A DNA stretch of 64,000 nt, from assembly GCF_030345095.1 (NCBI RefSeq), contig NZ_CP128360.1, positions 6,944,001 through 7,008,000 of the forward strand. The letters are read 5' to 3'. Source of the DNA: Solwaraspora sp. WMMA2056. Its GTDB lineage: Bacteria; Actinomycetota; Actinomycetes; Mycobacteriales; Micromonosporaceae. Numbering within the stretch: position 1 is the stretch's first letter; every line of letters starts with the position of its first letter. This document shows positions 17,013-24,930 of the stretch, one piece after another. Under the pieces are notes generated by a model. That model saw nothing but the letters and a program-made list of their open reading frames with translations, did not search any database and was not told the origin of the DNA. A program made the position numbers and the translations under genes.

Positions 17013-17198
17013 TCAGCCCCAGTGCGGCGGGCGCTGCTCCAGCAGCCAGTCGTCGTGCTGCCCGACCCGGTCGCCCCAGCCCTGATCGGTGTCGTCGCGG
17101 GTCTGCTCCGGTAGCAGCGGCGCGTCGTCGTCGCCGAGGTCGACGACCCGGTCGGCATCGCCACGGGCGTCAGCGGGGACGGCATCCAGGTTCGGCAC
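17013..17198 (-). CDS. Small acidic conserved protein
   Basis: This 61-residue protein is very acidic in its middle (VVDLGDDDAPLLPEQTRDD) and ends WLLEQRPPHWG. Short actinobacterial proteins with an ERPPHW-type C-terminus are familiar as conserved hypotheticals. The frame is open much further upstream, but that part is Arg-rich shadow sequence, and a GTG with CTGGGGA upstream gives the start. It overlaps nothing and converges on the FmdB-like gene seven bases away. Function unknown. Confidence 0.55.
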   Translation of the reverse strand: MPNLDAVPADARGDADRVVDLGDDDAPLLPEQTRDDTDQGWGDRVGQHDDWLLEQRPPHWG

Positions 17199-17266
17199 GG
17201 TCCCCAGGCTACCGGCCGGGAACTGCTGCCGACGCCACCGGCCGAGGGTTGGTAGCGTCGTCGACC

Positions 17267-17605
17267 GTGACGACAGATGACGGCCCGGCACCGGACGCGT
17301 ACTGGCGACGCCCCGATCCGTCGTCGGACGGCCCGGCCGACGACGCCGGCCCGGGCCGGGGCGCTCCCCCTGCGCCGGCTGTCCCGCCCTATCCCGGACC
17401 GCCCGTCGGTGCCCCGCCACCGCCGGGCTGGCGGCCGCCGCTGGTGGTCAACCCGGCCCCGCCCGGTGCGCTGCCGCCGCAGGACACCGCGGCGGTGGAC
17501 AGTGCCGAACGCAGCGCCCGTACGGTGACCTACGGGGTCGGCATGATCGCCGCCGCCGTCATGATCATCCTGACCTGCCTGCTCTGCTCCCGACTGATTT
17601 TCTGA
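17267..17605 (+). CDS. Proline-rich tail-anchored small membrane protein
   Basis: This 112-residue protein has a Pro/Ala/Gly-rich cytoplasmic part (PPYPGPPVGAPPPPGW) and one C-terminal membrane helix, VGMIAAAVMIILTCLLCSRLIF, that ends the protein, making it a probable tail-anchored protein. Two Cys lie in the helix. GTG 17267 is chosen over a TTG 18 bases upstream. It diverges from the small acidic protein gene; the two starts are under 70 bases apart. Function unknown. Confidence 0.55.
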   Translation: MTTDDGPAPDAYWRRPDPSSDGPADDAGPGRGAPPAPAVPPYPGPPVGAPPPPGWRPPLVVNPAPPGALPPQDTAAVDSAERSARTVTYGVGMIAAAVMIILTCLLCSRLIF

Positions 17606-17693
17606 GCCCGGCCGGCCGACCGGCCTGTGGCCACGGCCACCACCGGCACGGCGTCGTCTTGTCCCGCACCCACCTGCGTGTTTCGATGGACAG

Positions 17694-18113
17694 ATGCGGG
17701 CGGAGGAGGAGCTGCGGAGCCGGGGCCTACGGGTGACCCGCCCCCGGCTCGCCGTGCTCGAGGTCCTCGCCCGGGGCGGGCACCTCGGGGTGGACGACAT
17801 CGCCCGACAGGTCCGCGACCGCATCGACTCGGTCTCCACCCAGGCCGTCTACGACGTGCTGAACGCGCTGACCCGGGCCGGACTGGCCCGGCGCATCGAG
17901 CCGGCCGGCGGCGCGGCCCGGTACGAACGACGCACCGGGGACAACCATCACCACGTGGTCTGCCGGCGCTGCGGGGTGGTCGGCGACATCGACTGTACGG
18001 TCGGTGCCGCCCCCTGCCTGGAGCCAAGTGCCGACCATGGCTTCGTCATCGACGAGGCGGAGGTCACCTTCTGGGGGCTGTGCCCCGACTGCCAGCAGCG
18101 GGCGGCGGGATGA
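17694..18113 (+). CDS. Fur-family metalloregulator
   Basis: This 139-residue protein has a winged-helix N-terminus (LRVTRPRLAVLEVLARGGHLGVDDIARQV, then SVSTQAVYDVLNALTRAGL) and a dimerisation domain with the metal-binding HHHVVCRRCG motif (about 83-92) and a second Cys pair CPDC (about 132-135). This gives the structural zinc site and a His-rich regulatory site. Subtype (iron, zinc, peroxide) cannot be fixed, but the short FurA/CatR-like form often senses peroxide. Its stop overlaps the ATG of the DUF2236 gene, so the two are coupled and that protein may be part of its regulon. No clear Shine-Dalgarno precedes the ATG. Confidence 0.87.
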   Translation: MRAEEELRSRGLRVTRPRLAVLEVLARGGHLGVDDIARQVRDRIDSVSTQAVYDVLNALTRAGLARRIEPAGGAARYERRTGDNHHHVVCRRCGVVGDIDCTVGAAPCLEPSADHGFVIDEAEVTFWGLCPDCQQRAAG

Positions 18114-19144
18114 CCGACGCCGCAAGTGGGCACCGGTCCGCCGACGGCGACGGTGAGCACCGCTCCGCCGACGGCGACGGTGGGCACCGGTCGTCCGACG
18201 CGGACGACCTCGGGCTGTTCGGGCCCCACTCGGTGACCTGGCGGGTACACGACGAGCCCATCCTGATCGTCGCCGGGCTGCGCAGCCTCTACCTGCAGGC
18301 GTTGCACCCCCGGGCGATCGCCGGGGTGGCGCAGAACTCGCACTACCGCGCCGACCCGTTCGGCCGGCTGATGCGCACCTCGATCTACGTGGCGACCACC
18401 GTGTGGGGCACCACCGCCGAGGCGAACGCCGCCGCCGCCCGGATCCGCCGACTGCACGCCCGACTGCGGGCCACCGACCCGGCCACCGGAGTGGAGTTCC
18501 GCATCGACGAGCCGGAGCTGCTGCGCTGGGTGCACGTGACCGAGGTCGAGTCGTTCCTGTCCACCGCGACCCGGGCCGGGCTGGACCTCACCCCCGCCGA
18601 GATCGACCGCTACTACGCCGAGCAGCGGCGCAGCGCGGAGCTGATCGGCCTCGACCCGGCGACTGTTCCCGGAAGTGCCGCCGAGGTCGCCACGTACTAC
18701 CGGGCGGTCCGCCCGCAGCTGCGGATGACCCGGGACGCGGCGGACACCGCGTTGTTCCTCACCGCGCCCCCGGTGCCCGGCCAGCTCAGCCTGCCGTGGC
18801 GGATCGGGCTCGGGTTCGGCCCACCCCGGCTGGCGTACCTCGGGGTGGCCGCCACCGCGACGGGCCTGCTGCCGGCGTGGGCCCGGCGCATGTACGGCGG
18901 TCCCGGCCTGCCGACCACCGACGTCTGTGCGGCGGTGTCCGCGCGTGGCCTGCGGCTGGCACTGCGGGCGGTGCCCCGCAGCCTGGTCGAGGGCCCGATC
19001 CGGCAGGCCGCCCGACGCCGAGCCGAGCAGGCTGCCCGTGACGCCGAGCAGGCGGGGCCAGCCCGCGACGGGGCCGAGCAGGCGGGCCGCGACGGCGGGC
19101 CGGTCAGTCCTCGGCCGCGGCCCGCGGCTGCGGCGACGGGTTGA
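18110..19144 (+). CDS. DUF2236 / MpaB-like heme oxygenase family protein
   Basis: This 344-residue protein carries the DUF2236 core: SVTWRVHDEPILIVAGLRSLYLQALHPRAIAGV, with the conserved LHPRA histidine, then the SIYVATTVWGTTAEA and LLRWVHVTEVESFL segments. The family includes fungal MpaB and latex-clearing-like proteins with heme b bound through conserved His. Function in actinomycetes is mostly undefined. The N-terminus has an 18120-18200 tandem array of period 27 bp (three HRSADGDG-type repeats) that is outside the core. The C-terminus is Ala/Glu/Gln-rich. It is coupled to the upstream fur gene and its last 41 bases run antisense into the end of the nuclease gene. Confidence 0.78.
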   Translation: MTDAASGHRSADGDGEHRSADGDGGHRSSDADDLGLFGPHSVTWRVHDEPILIVAGLRSLYLQALHPRAIAGVAQNSHYRADPFGRLMRTSIYVATTVWGTTAEANAAAARIRRLHARLRATDPATGVEFRIDEPELLRWVHVTEVESFLSTATRAGLDLTPAEIDRYYAEQRRSAELIGLDPATVPGSAAEVATYYRAVRPQLRMTRDAADTALFLTAPPVPGQLSLPWRIGLGFGPPRLAYLGVAATATGLLPAWARRMYGGPGLPTTDVCAAVSARGLRLALRAVPRSLVEGPIRQAARRRAEQAARDAEQAGPARDGAEQAGRDGGPVSPRPRPAAAATG

Positions 19145-20072
19145 GCAGCCGGTCGACCGCCGCCCACTGCTGCTGCTCCGGATAGCCGGCCCCGGCCGGG
19201 CAGGTCCGGCGGTAGTCACACCATCCGCAGAGCGTGCCGGGCGTCGCCGGGAACGCCTCGTCCGGATCCGTCCCGTCGGCGACCGCCCGCTGTGCGGCGG
19301 TGATGTCCCGGGCGGTCGCCTCGGCCCGCGCCACCTGCCGGTCCAGCGACTCGTCGCTGTGCTCGAACGCGCTGACCGTACCGGTCGGCAGGTGGTGCAG
19401 CTCCACCCGGCGACAGGGCCGGCGGAACGTCCGCCGCGCGGCGTAGGCGTACAGCGCCAGGGCCTGCGACCCACGGGCGTCGTCCGAGGTCAGACCGGAC
19501 CGACCGGTCTTGTAGTCGACGATCACCGCCTCCGAGCCGTCCGGCCCGGGTCGGGCGTCGATCCGGTCGGCCCGACCATTGAAGGCCAGCACCGACGTCT
19601 TGACCGCGACCACCCGTTCCACCCCCAACGGCTCGACCGTCGGGTCCAGCGCACCGAGATACGCTTCCAACCACTGCAGCGCCTGCCGGTAGGCGGCCCG
19701 TTCCTGCTCGTCGTCACGGTAGCCGTCGCGTACCCAGGTGTTCTTGAGCAGCGCGGCCGCCGCCTCCGGACGGCGCTCGGGCACCGGCCGGGCGTACCAG
19801 GCCCGCAGCGCCGTGTGCACGCTGGCCCCGAGCGAGTTGTGCGCCCACGGTGGCCCCTTCGGCGGGGCGGGCCGGTCCAGGTAGGTGTAGCGGTAGCGGC
19901 GGGGGCAGTCGGCGTAGGCGGCGAGTTTGCTCGGCGTACAGACGAACAGCTTCTCGGGCATACCGTCGAAGCCGAGCTGCTCGGCCTGGGGCGCGCCGGC
20001 ACCTGGGCGCCGCTGGCCCGCTGGGGAGGAAGGTCGGGGCACCCGCCGATCCTGCCACGGCACGCTCACCAC
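19104..20072 (-). CDS. RecB-family PD-(D/E)XK nuclease with Fe-S cysteines
   Basis: This protein of up to 322 residues has the RecB/Cas4-type nuclease core: an N-terminal TPSKLAAYADCPRRYRYTYLDR (first cluster Cys), LGASVHTALRAWY, the FNGRADRIDARPGPDGSEAVIVDYKTGR segment with catalytic Asp and the D-x-K motif, and a C-terminal CGWCDYRRTCP cluster. One Cys plus a late three-Cys group is the pattern of the Fe-S-bound exonucleases. It should act on DNA ends in repair; no helicase partner is nearby. GTG 20072 and GTG 20042 are both possible starts and neither has a strong Shine-Dalgarno; the fold begins well after both. It overlaps the DUF2236 gene tail-to-tail. Confidence 0.83.
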   Translation of the reverse strand: MVSVPWQDRRVPRPSSPAGQRRPGAGAPQAEQLGFDGMPEKLFVCTPSKLAAYADCPRRYRYTYLDRPAPPKGPPWAHNSLGASVHTALRAWYARPVPERRPEAAAALLKNTWVRDGYRDDEQERAAYRQALQWLEAYLGALDPTVEPLGVERVVAVKTSVLAFNGRADRIDARPGPDGSEAVIVDYKTGRSGLTSDDARGSQALALYAYAARRTFRRPCRRVELHHLPTGTVSAFEHSDESLDRQVARAEATARDITAAQRAVADGTDPDEAFPATPGTLCGWCDYRRTCPAGAGYPEQQQWAAVDRLLNPSPQPRAAAED

Positions 20073-20086
20073 CGCGTGGCCGAGGG

Positions 20087-20701
20087 TCAGCCGCCGGCCA
20101 CATAGGAGCGGACGAAGGCGGCCACCGCGTCGGCGATCAGCTGGACCGCGATCGCGGCGAGCAGCAGCCCGGCGATGCGGGTCAGCACCTCGATACCACC
20201 GGGCCGCAGCACCTTGACGATGAACCCGGAGAAGTGCAGCGTCAGCCAGACCACCACCATCACCGCGACGATGCCGAGCGCGATCGCCACGTAGTCGGCG
20301 GTCGCCTCGGCCCGCTGCACGAACAGCATCGTCGCCACGATCGCCCCCGGCCCGGCCAGCAGCGGCGTGCCCAGCGGGACCAGCGCGATGTTCGACGTCG
20401 ACTGCTGCCCGGGGTCGTCGGCCTTGCCGGTGAGCAGTTCCAGCGCCACCAGGATCAGCAGCAGGCCACCGGCGGCCTGCAGCGCCGGCAGGTCGATGTG
20501 CAGGTACGCGAGCAGGGTCTGGCCGGCGACCGCGAACACCACGATCACCCCGAGCGCCAGCGCCACCGCCTGCCAGGCGGCCCGACGGCGTTCCCGCAGC
20601 GGCAGCGCCCCGGTGAGCGCGAGGAAGATCGGCACCATGCCGGGCGGGTCGGTGATCACCAGCAGGGTCACGAAGACCTCGCCGAACAGCTTGACGTCCA
20701 C
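20087..20701 (-). CDS. MarC-family integral membrane protein
   Basis: This 204-residue protein has six hydrophobic segments and the MarC/NAAT pattern: FVTLLVITDPPGMVPIFLALT near the N-terminus, LQAAGGLLLILVALELLTG in the middle, and NIALVPLGTPLLAGPGAIVATMLF, whose P-L-x-x-P-L-x-A-G-P-G sequence is the family hallmark. A terminal TRIAGLLLAAIAVQLIADA helix closes it. The family was once linked to antibiotic resistance, but that role was not upheld, and transport substrates remain unclear. It is co-oriented with the PHP and nuclease genes with short gaps and may share their transcript. Confidence 0.88.
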   Translation of the reverse strand: MDVKLFGEVFVTLLVITDPPGMVPIFLALTGALPLRERRRAAWQAVALALGVIVVFAVAGQTLLAYLHIDLPALQAAGGLLLILVALELLTGKADDPGQQSTSNIALVPLGTPLLAGPGAIVATMLFVQRAEATADYVAIALGIVAVMVVVWLTLHFSGFIVKVLRPGGIEVLTRIAGLLLAAIAVQLIADAVAAFVRSYVAGG

Positions 20702-20755
20702 CCGCTCAACCTAGTGGCCGCCCGATCGGCGGTCCCGGTCAGACCAGGTCCGGGT

Positions 20756-21613
20756 CTACAGCGGCGGTACGCCGTGCGCCTTCGCGATCAGCTGCTCGTA
20801 CGCGTCGACGCTGGTGGTGTTCGCGCCCAGCTCGACCGTCTTGTGGCTGCCGTGGTAGTCGGACGAACCGGTCGCGACCAGACCCAGGTCGTCGGCGAGT
20901 CGGCGGCCATGGGCCCGCTCGGCCGGGTCATGGTCGACGTGGTCGACCTCCAGGCCGGTCAGCCCGGCGGCCGCCAGCTCGGCGATCATGCTGTCCGGCA
21001 CGGTACGGCCCCGGCGGTTCGCCAACGGATGGGCGAAGACCGTGACCCCGCCGGCTTCCTGCACCAGCCGTACGGCGGTGAAGACATCGAGGTCGTTCTT
21101 TGGCAGCCGGTACCGCTGGCCGAGCCACTGCGGTTGGAACGCCTCGTCGGTGCTGGCGACCAGACCGGCCCGGATCAGCGCCTGGGCGATGTGTGGCCGA
21201 CCGACGGTGCCGCCGGCGGCGTAGCCGAGCACCTCGTCCCAGGTGATGTCGATGCCGTCGGCGCGCAGCAGGTCGACGATGCGTTCGCCGCGTACCGTCC
21301 GTGCGGCGCGCACCCGGTCGAGTTCGTCGGCCAGCGGCGGGTAGGTCGGGTCGAACAGGTAGCCGAGCAGATGCAGGGAGACCGCCGGTCGCGCCCCGTG
21401 CCACCGGCAGGAGATCTCGGCACCACGGATCAGGGTCAGCCCGGTCGGTCGGGCCCCGGTGGCCGGTGCCCAGCCGGCGGTGGTGTCGTGGTCGGTCAGC
21501 GCCAGCACGACCAGGCCCGCGTCGGCGGCCCGGCCGACCAGCTCCGCCGGGGTGTCGGTGCCGTCGCTGGCGTTCGAATGCGCGTGCAGGTCGATCCCGG
21601 TGCCGACGGTCAT
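20756..21613 (-). CDS. PHP-domain phosphoesterase
   Basis: This 285-residue protein has the trinuclear PHP metal motifs: IDLHAHSNASDGT at the N-terminus (H-x-H, D), LALTDHDTTAGW, an RGAEISCRW segment, VTVFAHPLANRRG and a late GSSDYHG. Relatives include RNase AM/TrpH-type enzymes (5'-3' exonucleases on 3',5'-bisphosphonucleotides and RNA 5' ends). The exact substrate is not determined. ATG 21613 overlaps the stop of the beta-propeller-like gene (ATGA), so it belongs to the same unit as the sigma factor upstream. The frame is open for 100 codons before this ATG but that part is Arg/Gly shadow. Confidence 0.85.
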   Translation of the reverse strand: MTVGTGIDLHAHSNASDGTDTPAELVGRAADAGLVVLALTDHDTTAGWAPATGARPTGLTLIRGAEISCRWHGARPAVSLHLLGYLFDPTYPPLADELDRVRAARTVRGERIVDLLRADGIDITWDEVLGYAAGGTVGRPHIAQALIRAGLVASTDEAFQPQWLGQRYRLPKNDLDVFTAVRLVQEAGGVTVFAHPLANRRGRTVPDSMIAELAAAGLTGLEVDHVDHDPAERAHGRRLADDLGLVATGSSDYHGSHKTVELGANTTSVDAYEQLIAKAHGVPPL

Positions 21614-23016
21614 CGTCGGTCCGGGTATCCCGCGACCAGCACCGGCACGGTCCCGGCCGCCGAGAGCGGCACGTCGAGCTGCTCCACCGCGCCCTCCTGC
21701 TCGTTGCTGATCCGGTCCACGTTGATGCGTACGACCTGGTCGACTCCGGCGGCGTGCACCACGGTGACCTGGTCGGCCCAGACGGTCGCCCCGGTCAGCC
21801 GCTGGCCGGCCTCGCGGACCGAACCTACCTGATCGTCGAAGACTTTCTCCAGGTCGACCAGCATCGCCAGCTCCGACTCGCTGGCCGAGCGGGCGTCCGC
21901 CACGCCGTTGGCGACCAGCCACCGGCCGTCAGCGGAGACGGCCCCCCGGCCGTCGCCGGTCAGCGGGAGTGCGCAGGCGCTGCGGGTGGTGACGAACTCG
22001 CGGGCGACGTCCAGCAACGCCAGGCAGGACCGGCCGCCACCGTCGCTGACCTGCGCGACCACCGTACGCCCGTCGGGCAGCGCCCCGTATACGGCGCTCG
22101 CGGAGTCGGTCCAGCGCGGAAGCCCGCCCTGACCGGGCAGCCAGACGCCGAGTGCCCGGCCGTTGCCGTCGCTGTCGCTGTCGCGGGCCAGCAGTACGGC
22201 GTCGCCAGCGAAGCCGACCGGCCGGCCCGGTTCCGGCGCCTTGCTGGTGGTGGTGTCGGTCAGTTCGCCGCTGACCAGCGACGCGACGGCCAACTGCGTG
22301 CCGTGCCGCCAGGCGATCCGGGAACCGGCCGGGTCGACCGCGACCGCGTCGACGTCGGTGAGCACCGGCTTCGGCGGGGCGTCCGGCGTCACGAACCACA
22401 CCCCGGCGGGGTCGTCGGCGGGCGCGGCACCGACCAGCAGCCAGCCGTCGGAGATCCGGCTCGCCTGGGCGACGGCCTCGATCGGGCCGAGATCGACCTG
22501 GCGGCCGTCGGTGGTGTGCAGCTCACCGGCGACCACCAGGTCCACCGGCAGGGGCGGCGCCGCAGCGAGCGGCTGCCGGCGCAGGTCGCCGTGCAACGGC
22601 AGCGGTGCGGCCGCCGCCGGCGCGTGACTGGCGGTCTGCACCGGTGGCGGCGGTGCCGCCGGCTCGGCGAGCAGCGTCGGTGCCCCGCCCGACGCTGGCA
22701 GCACCTGGCCTGAGGCGACGCTGGCGGCGGCCAGTAGGCAGACGCCGAACGCCGCCGCGCCGCCGGCCCGTACCCGACGGTGGCGGCGGGCCTGCCGGAT
22801 CGCCCAGTCCGCCACGTCGGCGGTGGCCACGGCGCCCGTGGTACGCGGTCGGCCGGCCGCGTGGTCGGCGAGGCAGCGTCGCAGCGCCTGCTCGAGGTCG
22901 TCGGTCCTCACGCCAGGTGAACGCGGCCGTACGGCGCTCAGGTTGTCGCGGATCGGGCCGTCGGCGCCGACCGGCGGGAACCTGCCCGGGCTGGGCGGCG
23001 TCGTCGGAGAAGTCAC
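21610..23016 (-). CDS. Membrane-anchored protein with beta-propeller-like C-terminus
   Basis: This 468-residue protein starts at a GTG inside the sigma-factor stop. The first ~80 residues (LEQALRRCLADHAAG..., DWAIRQARRHRR) are cytoplasmic and charged. One membrane helix follows (GGAAAFGVCLLAAASVASG), then a Pro/Ala-rich linker. The outer 330 residues resemble WD40-like/TolB blades (repeated DPAGSRIAWRHGTQLAVASL, LPDGRTVVAQVSDGG, SADGRWLVANGVAD). The order sigma factor then single-pass membrane protein is the layout of sigma/anti-sigma pairs, but no ZAS zinc motif is visible. Its coupling to the sigma factor makes an accessory or anti-sigma role plausible, not shown. Confidence 0.65.
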   Translation of the reverse strand: MTSPTTPPSPGRFPPVGADGPIRDNLSAVRPRSPGVRTDDLEQALRRCLADHAAGRPRTTGAVATADVADWAIRQARRHRRVRAGGAAAFGVCLLAAASVASGQVLPASGGAPTLLAEPAAPPPPVQTASHAPAAAAPLPLHGDLRRQPLAAAPPLPVDLVVAGELHTTDGRQVDLGPIEAVAQASRISDGWLLVGAAPADDPAGVWFVTPDAPPKPVLTDVDAVAVDPAGSRIAWRHGTQLAVASLVSGELTDTTTSKAPEPGRPVGFAGDAVLLARDSDSDGNGRALGVWLPGQGGLPRWTDSASAVYGALPDGRTVVAQVSDGGGRSCLALLDVAREFVTTRSACALPLTGDGRGAVSADGRWLVANGVADARSASESELAMLVDLEKVFDDQVGSVREAGQRLTGATVWADQVTVVHAAGVDQVVRINVDRISNEQEGAVEQLDVPLSAAGTVPVLVAGYPDRR

Positions 23017-23717
23017 CGTTTCGCCACCAGTTTGCTGGCGAACGGCCCGATCGGCATGATGCCGCCGGGCACCGTGGCGGTCACCGGGGTGGACTGTGCG
23101 GGGACGGCCGTGCCGGCCACCGCCGACTCGGCAGGTGAGCCGACGATGGATGGGCCGATGACGGGTGGGCCGACGACGGGCTGTCGGCGGGCGGCGGAGG
23201 CGAACTGAGGTGCCGGGTCGTACCCTTGCGCGATCAGCTTCTTGCGCAGCGTGCCGAGGGCCCGGGAGGTCTGACTCTTCACCGTGCCGGGTGAGATGTT
23301 CAGCAACGCGGCGGTCTGCGCCTCGGAGAGGTCCTCGTAGAACCGCAGCACCAGCACCGCGCGTTGGCGGGCCGGCAGGGCCTTGACGTGTCGCCAGAGG
23401 ACGTCGCGGTCGAGCTGTTCCTGGATCGGATCCGGGCCGGCCTGCTCGGGCAGTATCTCCGTCGGACGTTCGCCGTGCCAGCGTCGGCGCCACCAACTGG
23501 TGGCGGTGTTGACGAGCACCCGCCGGGTGTACGGCTCGACGGCTTCGATGTGGCCGAGGCGTTTCCAGGCCAGGTAGGTCTTGGTCAGCGCGGTCTGCAG
23601 CAGGTCCTCCGCCGTGGCCCAGTCGCCGGCGAGCAGGTACGCGGTGCGCAGCAGTGCGCCGGACCGGGACGCGACGAACTCGCGGAAGTCTTCCTCCATC
23701 GAGTCTCTGGGCGTCAC
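23013..23717 (-). CDS. ECF RNA polymerase sigma factor, SigE type
   Basis: This 234-residue sigma-70 ECF factor has region 2 (FREFVASRSGALLRTAYLLAGDWATAEDLLQTALTKTYLAWKRL, core and -10 binding) and region 4 (LPARQRAVLVLRFYEDLSEAQTAALLNISPGTVKSQTSRAL, helix-turn-helix). The sequence style matches the actinobacterial SigE-type group with a long extra C-terminal tail of about 65 Pro/Ala/Val-rich residues. GTG 23717 is preceded by GGGAGGCAGCCG. It directs transcription of an unknown regulon. The last four bases overlap the start of the membrane protein, forming a three-gene coupled unit with the PHP gene. No matching promoter was searched. Confidence 0.88.
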   Translation of the reverse strand: MTPRDSMEEDFREFVASRSGALLRTAYLLAGDWATAEDLLQTALTKTYLAWKRLGHIEAVEPYTRRVLVNTATSWWRRRWHGERPTEILPEQAGPDPIQEQLDRDVLWRHVKALPARQRAVLVLRFYEDLSEAQTAALLNISPGTVKSQTSRALGTLRKKLIAQGYDPAPQFASAARRQPVVGPPVIGPSIVGSPAESAVAGTAVPAQSTPVTATVPGGIMPIGPFASKLVAKR

Positions 23718-23792
23718 CGGCTGCCTCCCGTCCCTCGTTACGGTACGCCGGCCGGGCCAGCTTCGGCGGGCACGCCACGACGGCGACGGCCG

Positions 23793-24659
23793 TCAGCCGT
23801 CGTCCTTGGCAGCCGCCTCTTCCTTGCTCAGCCGTGCCTCGACGGCCTGCGGCTCGTACATCTCCTCGACGACCCGCAGGTAGAGCTCGTTCGGGTTGGG
23901 CAGGTTCTTGACCTCGCGCAGGGCCTGCTCCTGACCGGCGGACTCGAGGATGAACGTGCCGTAGTTGAGGAAGCGACCGAGCGGTGACTGCTCGTACTTC
24001 ATGTCGGTGACCCGCAGCAACGGCATCATCGCCACGTTGCGGGTGATGATGCCGTTGACCACCATCACCCGCTTGTTGGTCAGGATGAAGCGGTCGAACC
24101 ACCAGTCGGCGATCTTCCAGCCGACCCAGCCGAGCACACCGAGCCAGATCAGCACCGCGACGGTGGTCAGGCCGCCGACGTCCTGACCGGCGAGGAAGCC
24201 GGAGAGGTAGCCGAGCACGAAGGTCGCCACGACGCCGACGAGCAGCGGGGTGAGCAGATGAATCCAGTGTCGCTTCCACTCGCCGCGGTAGCGCTCGGTC
24301 GGAAAGAGGTACCGCGCGACCAGCGGGGTCGGCTCGTCCTCCAGGGGCAGGACCCGACGCGGCTGCACCGGCATGCCGGAGGCGTCGGCCTGCAGGCCGG
24401 CGATCTCGTCAGCGGAGATGTCGGGCGGTGAGTAGCTGATGATGGGTTCGTCGTGCACCCGCCGGGTGCCGCCGCCGTACCCAGCGTCAGCGGAGTAGGA
24501 CGGACCGTCGGAGTACGACGGACCGTCGCTGTAGGACGGCCCGGCACCGAAGTGCGGGCCGTCCTCTGGGCGAACGCGCGGAATCGGTTCGGTGTCACGT
24601 TGGCGGCGCCGTCGGGCGGCGTCGTCATCGGCGTCAGGGGGCTCGGAGGGGTTGCCCAT
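23793..24659 (-). CDS. Membrane protein with bacterial PH domain
   Basis: This 288-residue protein has a charged, low-complexity N-terminus with three YSDGPS-type repeats, two hydrophobic segments (LLTPLLVGVVATFVLGYLSGF and VAVLIWLGVLGWVGWKIADWW), and a C-terminal PH-like domain (RFILTNKRVMVVNGIITRNVAMMPLLRVTDMKYEQSPLG), the TNKR and RVTD segments being the usual bPH2 marks. The function of this family is not established. A 52-residue single-helix protein is encoded six bases upstream in the same direction and may be made with it. Confidence 0.8.
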   Translation of the reverse strand: MGNPSEPPDADDDAARRRRQRDTEPIPRVRPEDGPHFGAGPSYSDGPSYSDGPSYSADAGYGGGTRRVHDEPIISYSPPDISADEIAGLQADASGMPVQPRRVLPLEDEPTPLVARYLFPTERYRGEWKRHWIHLLTPLLVGVVATFVLGYLSGFLAGQDVGGLTTVAVLIWLGVLGWVGWKIADWWFDRFILTNKRVMVVNGIITRNVAMMPLLRVTDMKYEQSPLGRFLNYGTFILESAGQEQALREVKNLPNPNELYLRVVEEMYEPQAVEARLSKEEAAAKDDG

Positions 24660-24665
24660 GGGCGA

Positions 24666-24824
24666 CTAGGCCACGAGGCTGGTGAAGAAGTCGCCGAAAC
24701 CCTGCGCGACCTCGACGATGCCGCCACCCACCGACTTGAACACGTCGGCCGCCGAATCTGGCCGGAACGCGACGAAGAAAATCAAGAACGCGATTCCGCC
24801 CCAGGTGAGGACCTTCTTGACCAT
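24666..24824 (-). CDS. 52-residue single-helix membrane protein
   Basis: The protein starts MVKKVLTWGGIAFLIFFVAF and ends FGDFFTSLVA. One membrane helix near the N-terminus is followed by an amphipathic stretch (DVFKSVGGGIVEVAQGFG). The ATG has GGAGGGGG eight to ten bases upstream on the minus strand. It lies six bases from the PH-domain gene start and probably shares its transcript. Short proteins of this type are conserved in actinomycetes, but no function is known to me. Confidence 0.7.
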   Translation of the reverse strand: MVKKVLTWGGIAFLIFFVAFRPDSAADVFKSVGGGIVEVAQGFGDFFTSLVA

Positions 24825-24930
24825 TGCGGGCCATCCCCCTCCGTGTGGCGCGCCGCGACCCTCGTCCCGGCGATACTAGAATATCAGTCCTTCGTCCCGT
24901 GGTGGTGTAGTTGATCGTGGGAAAAGGTGT

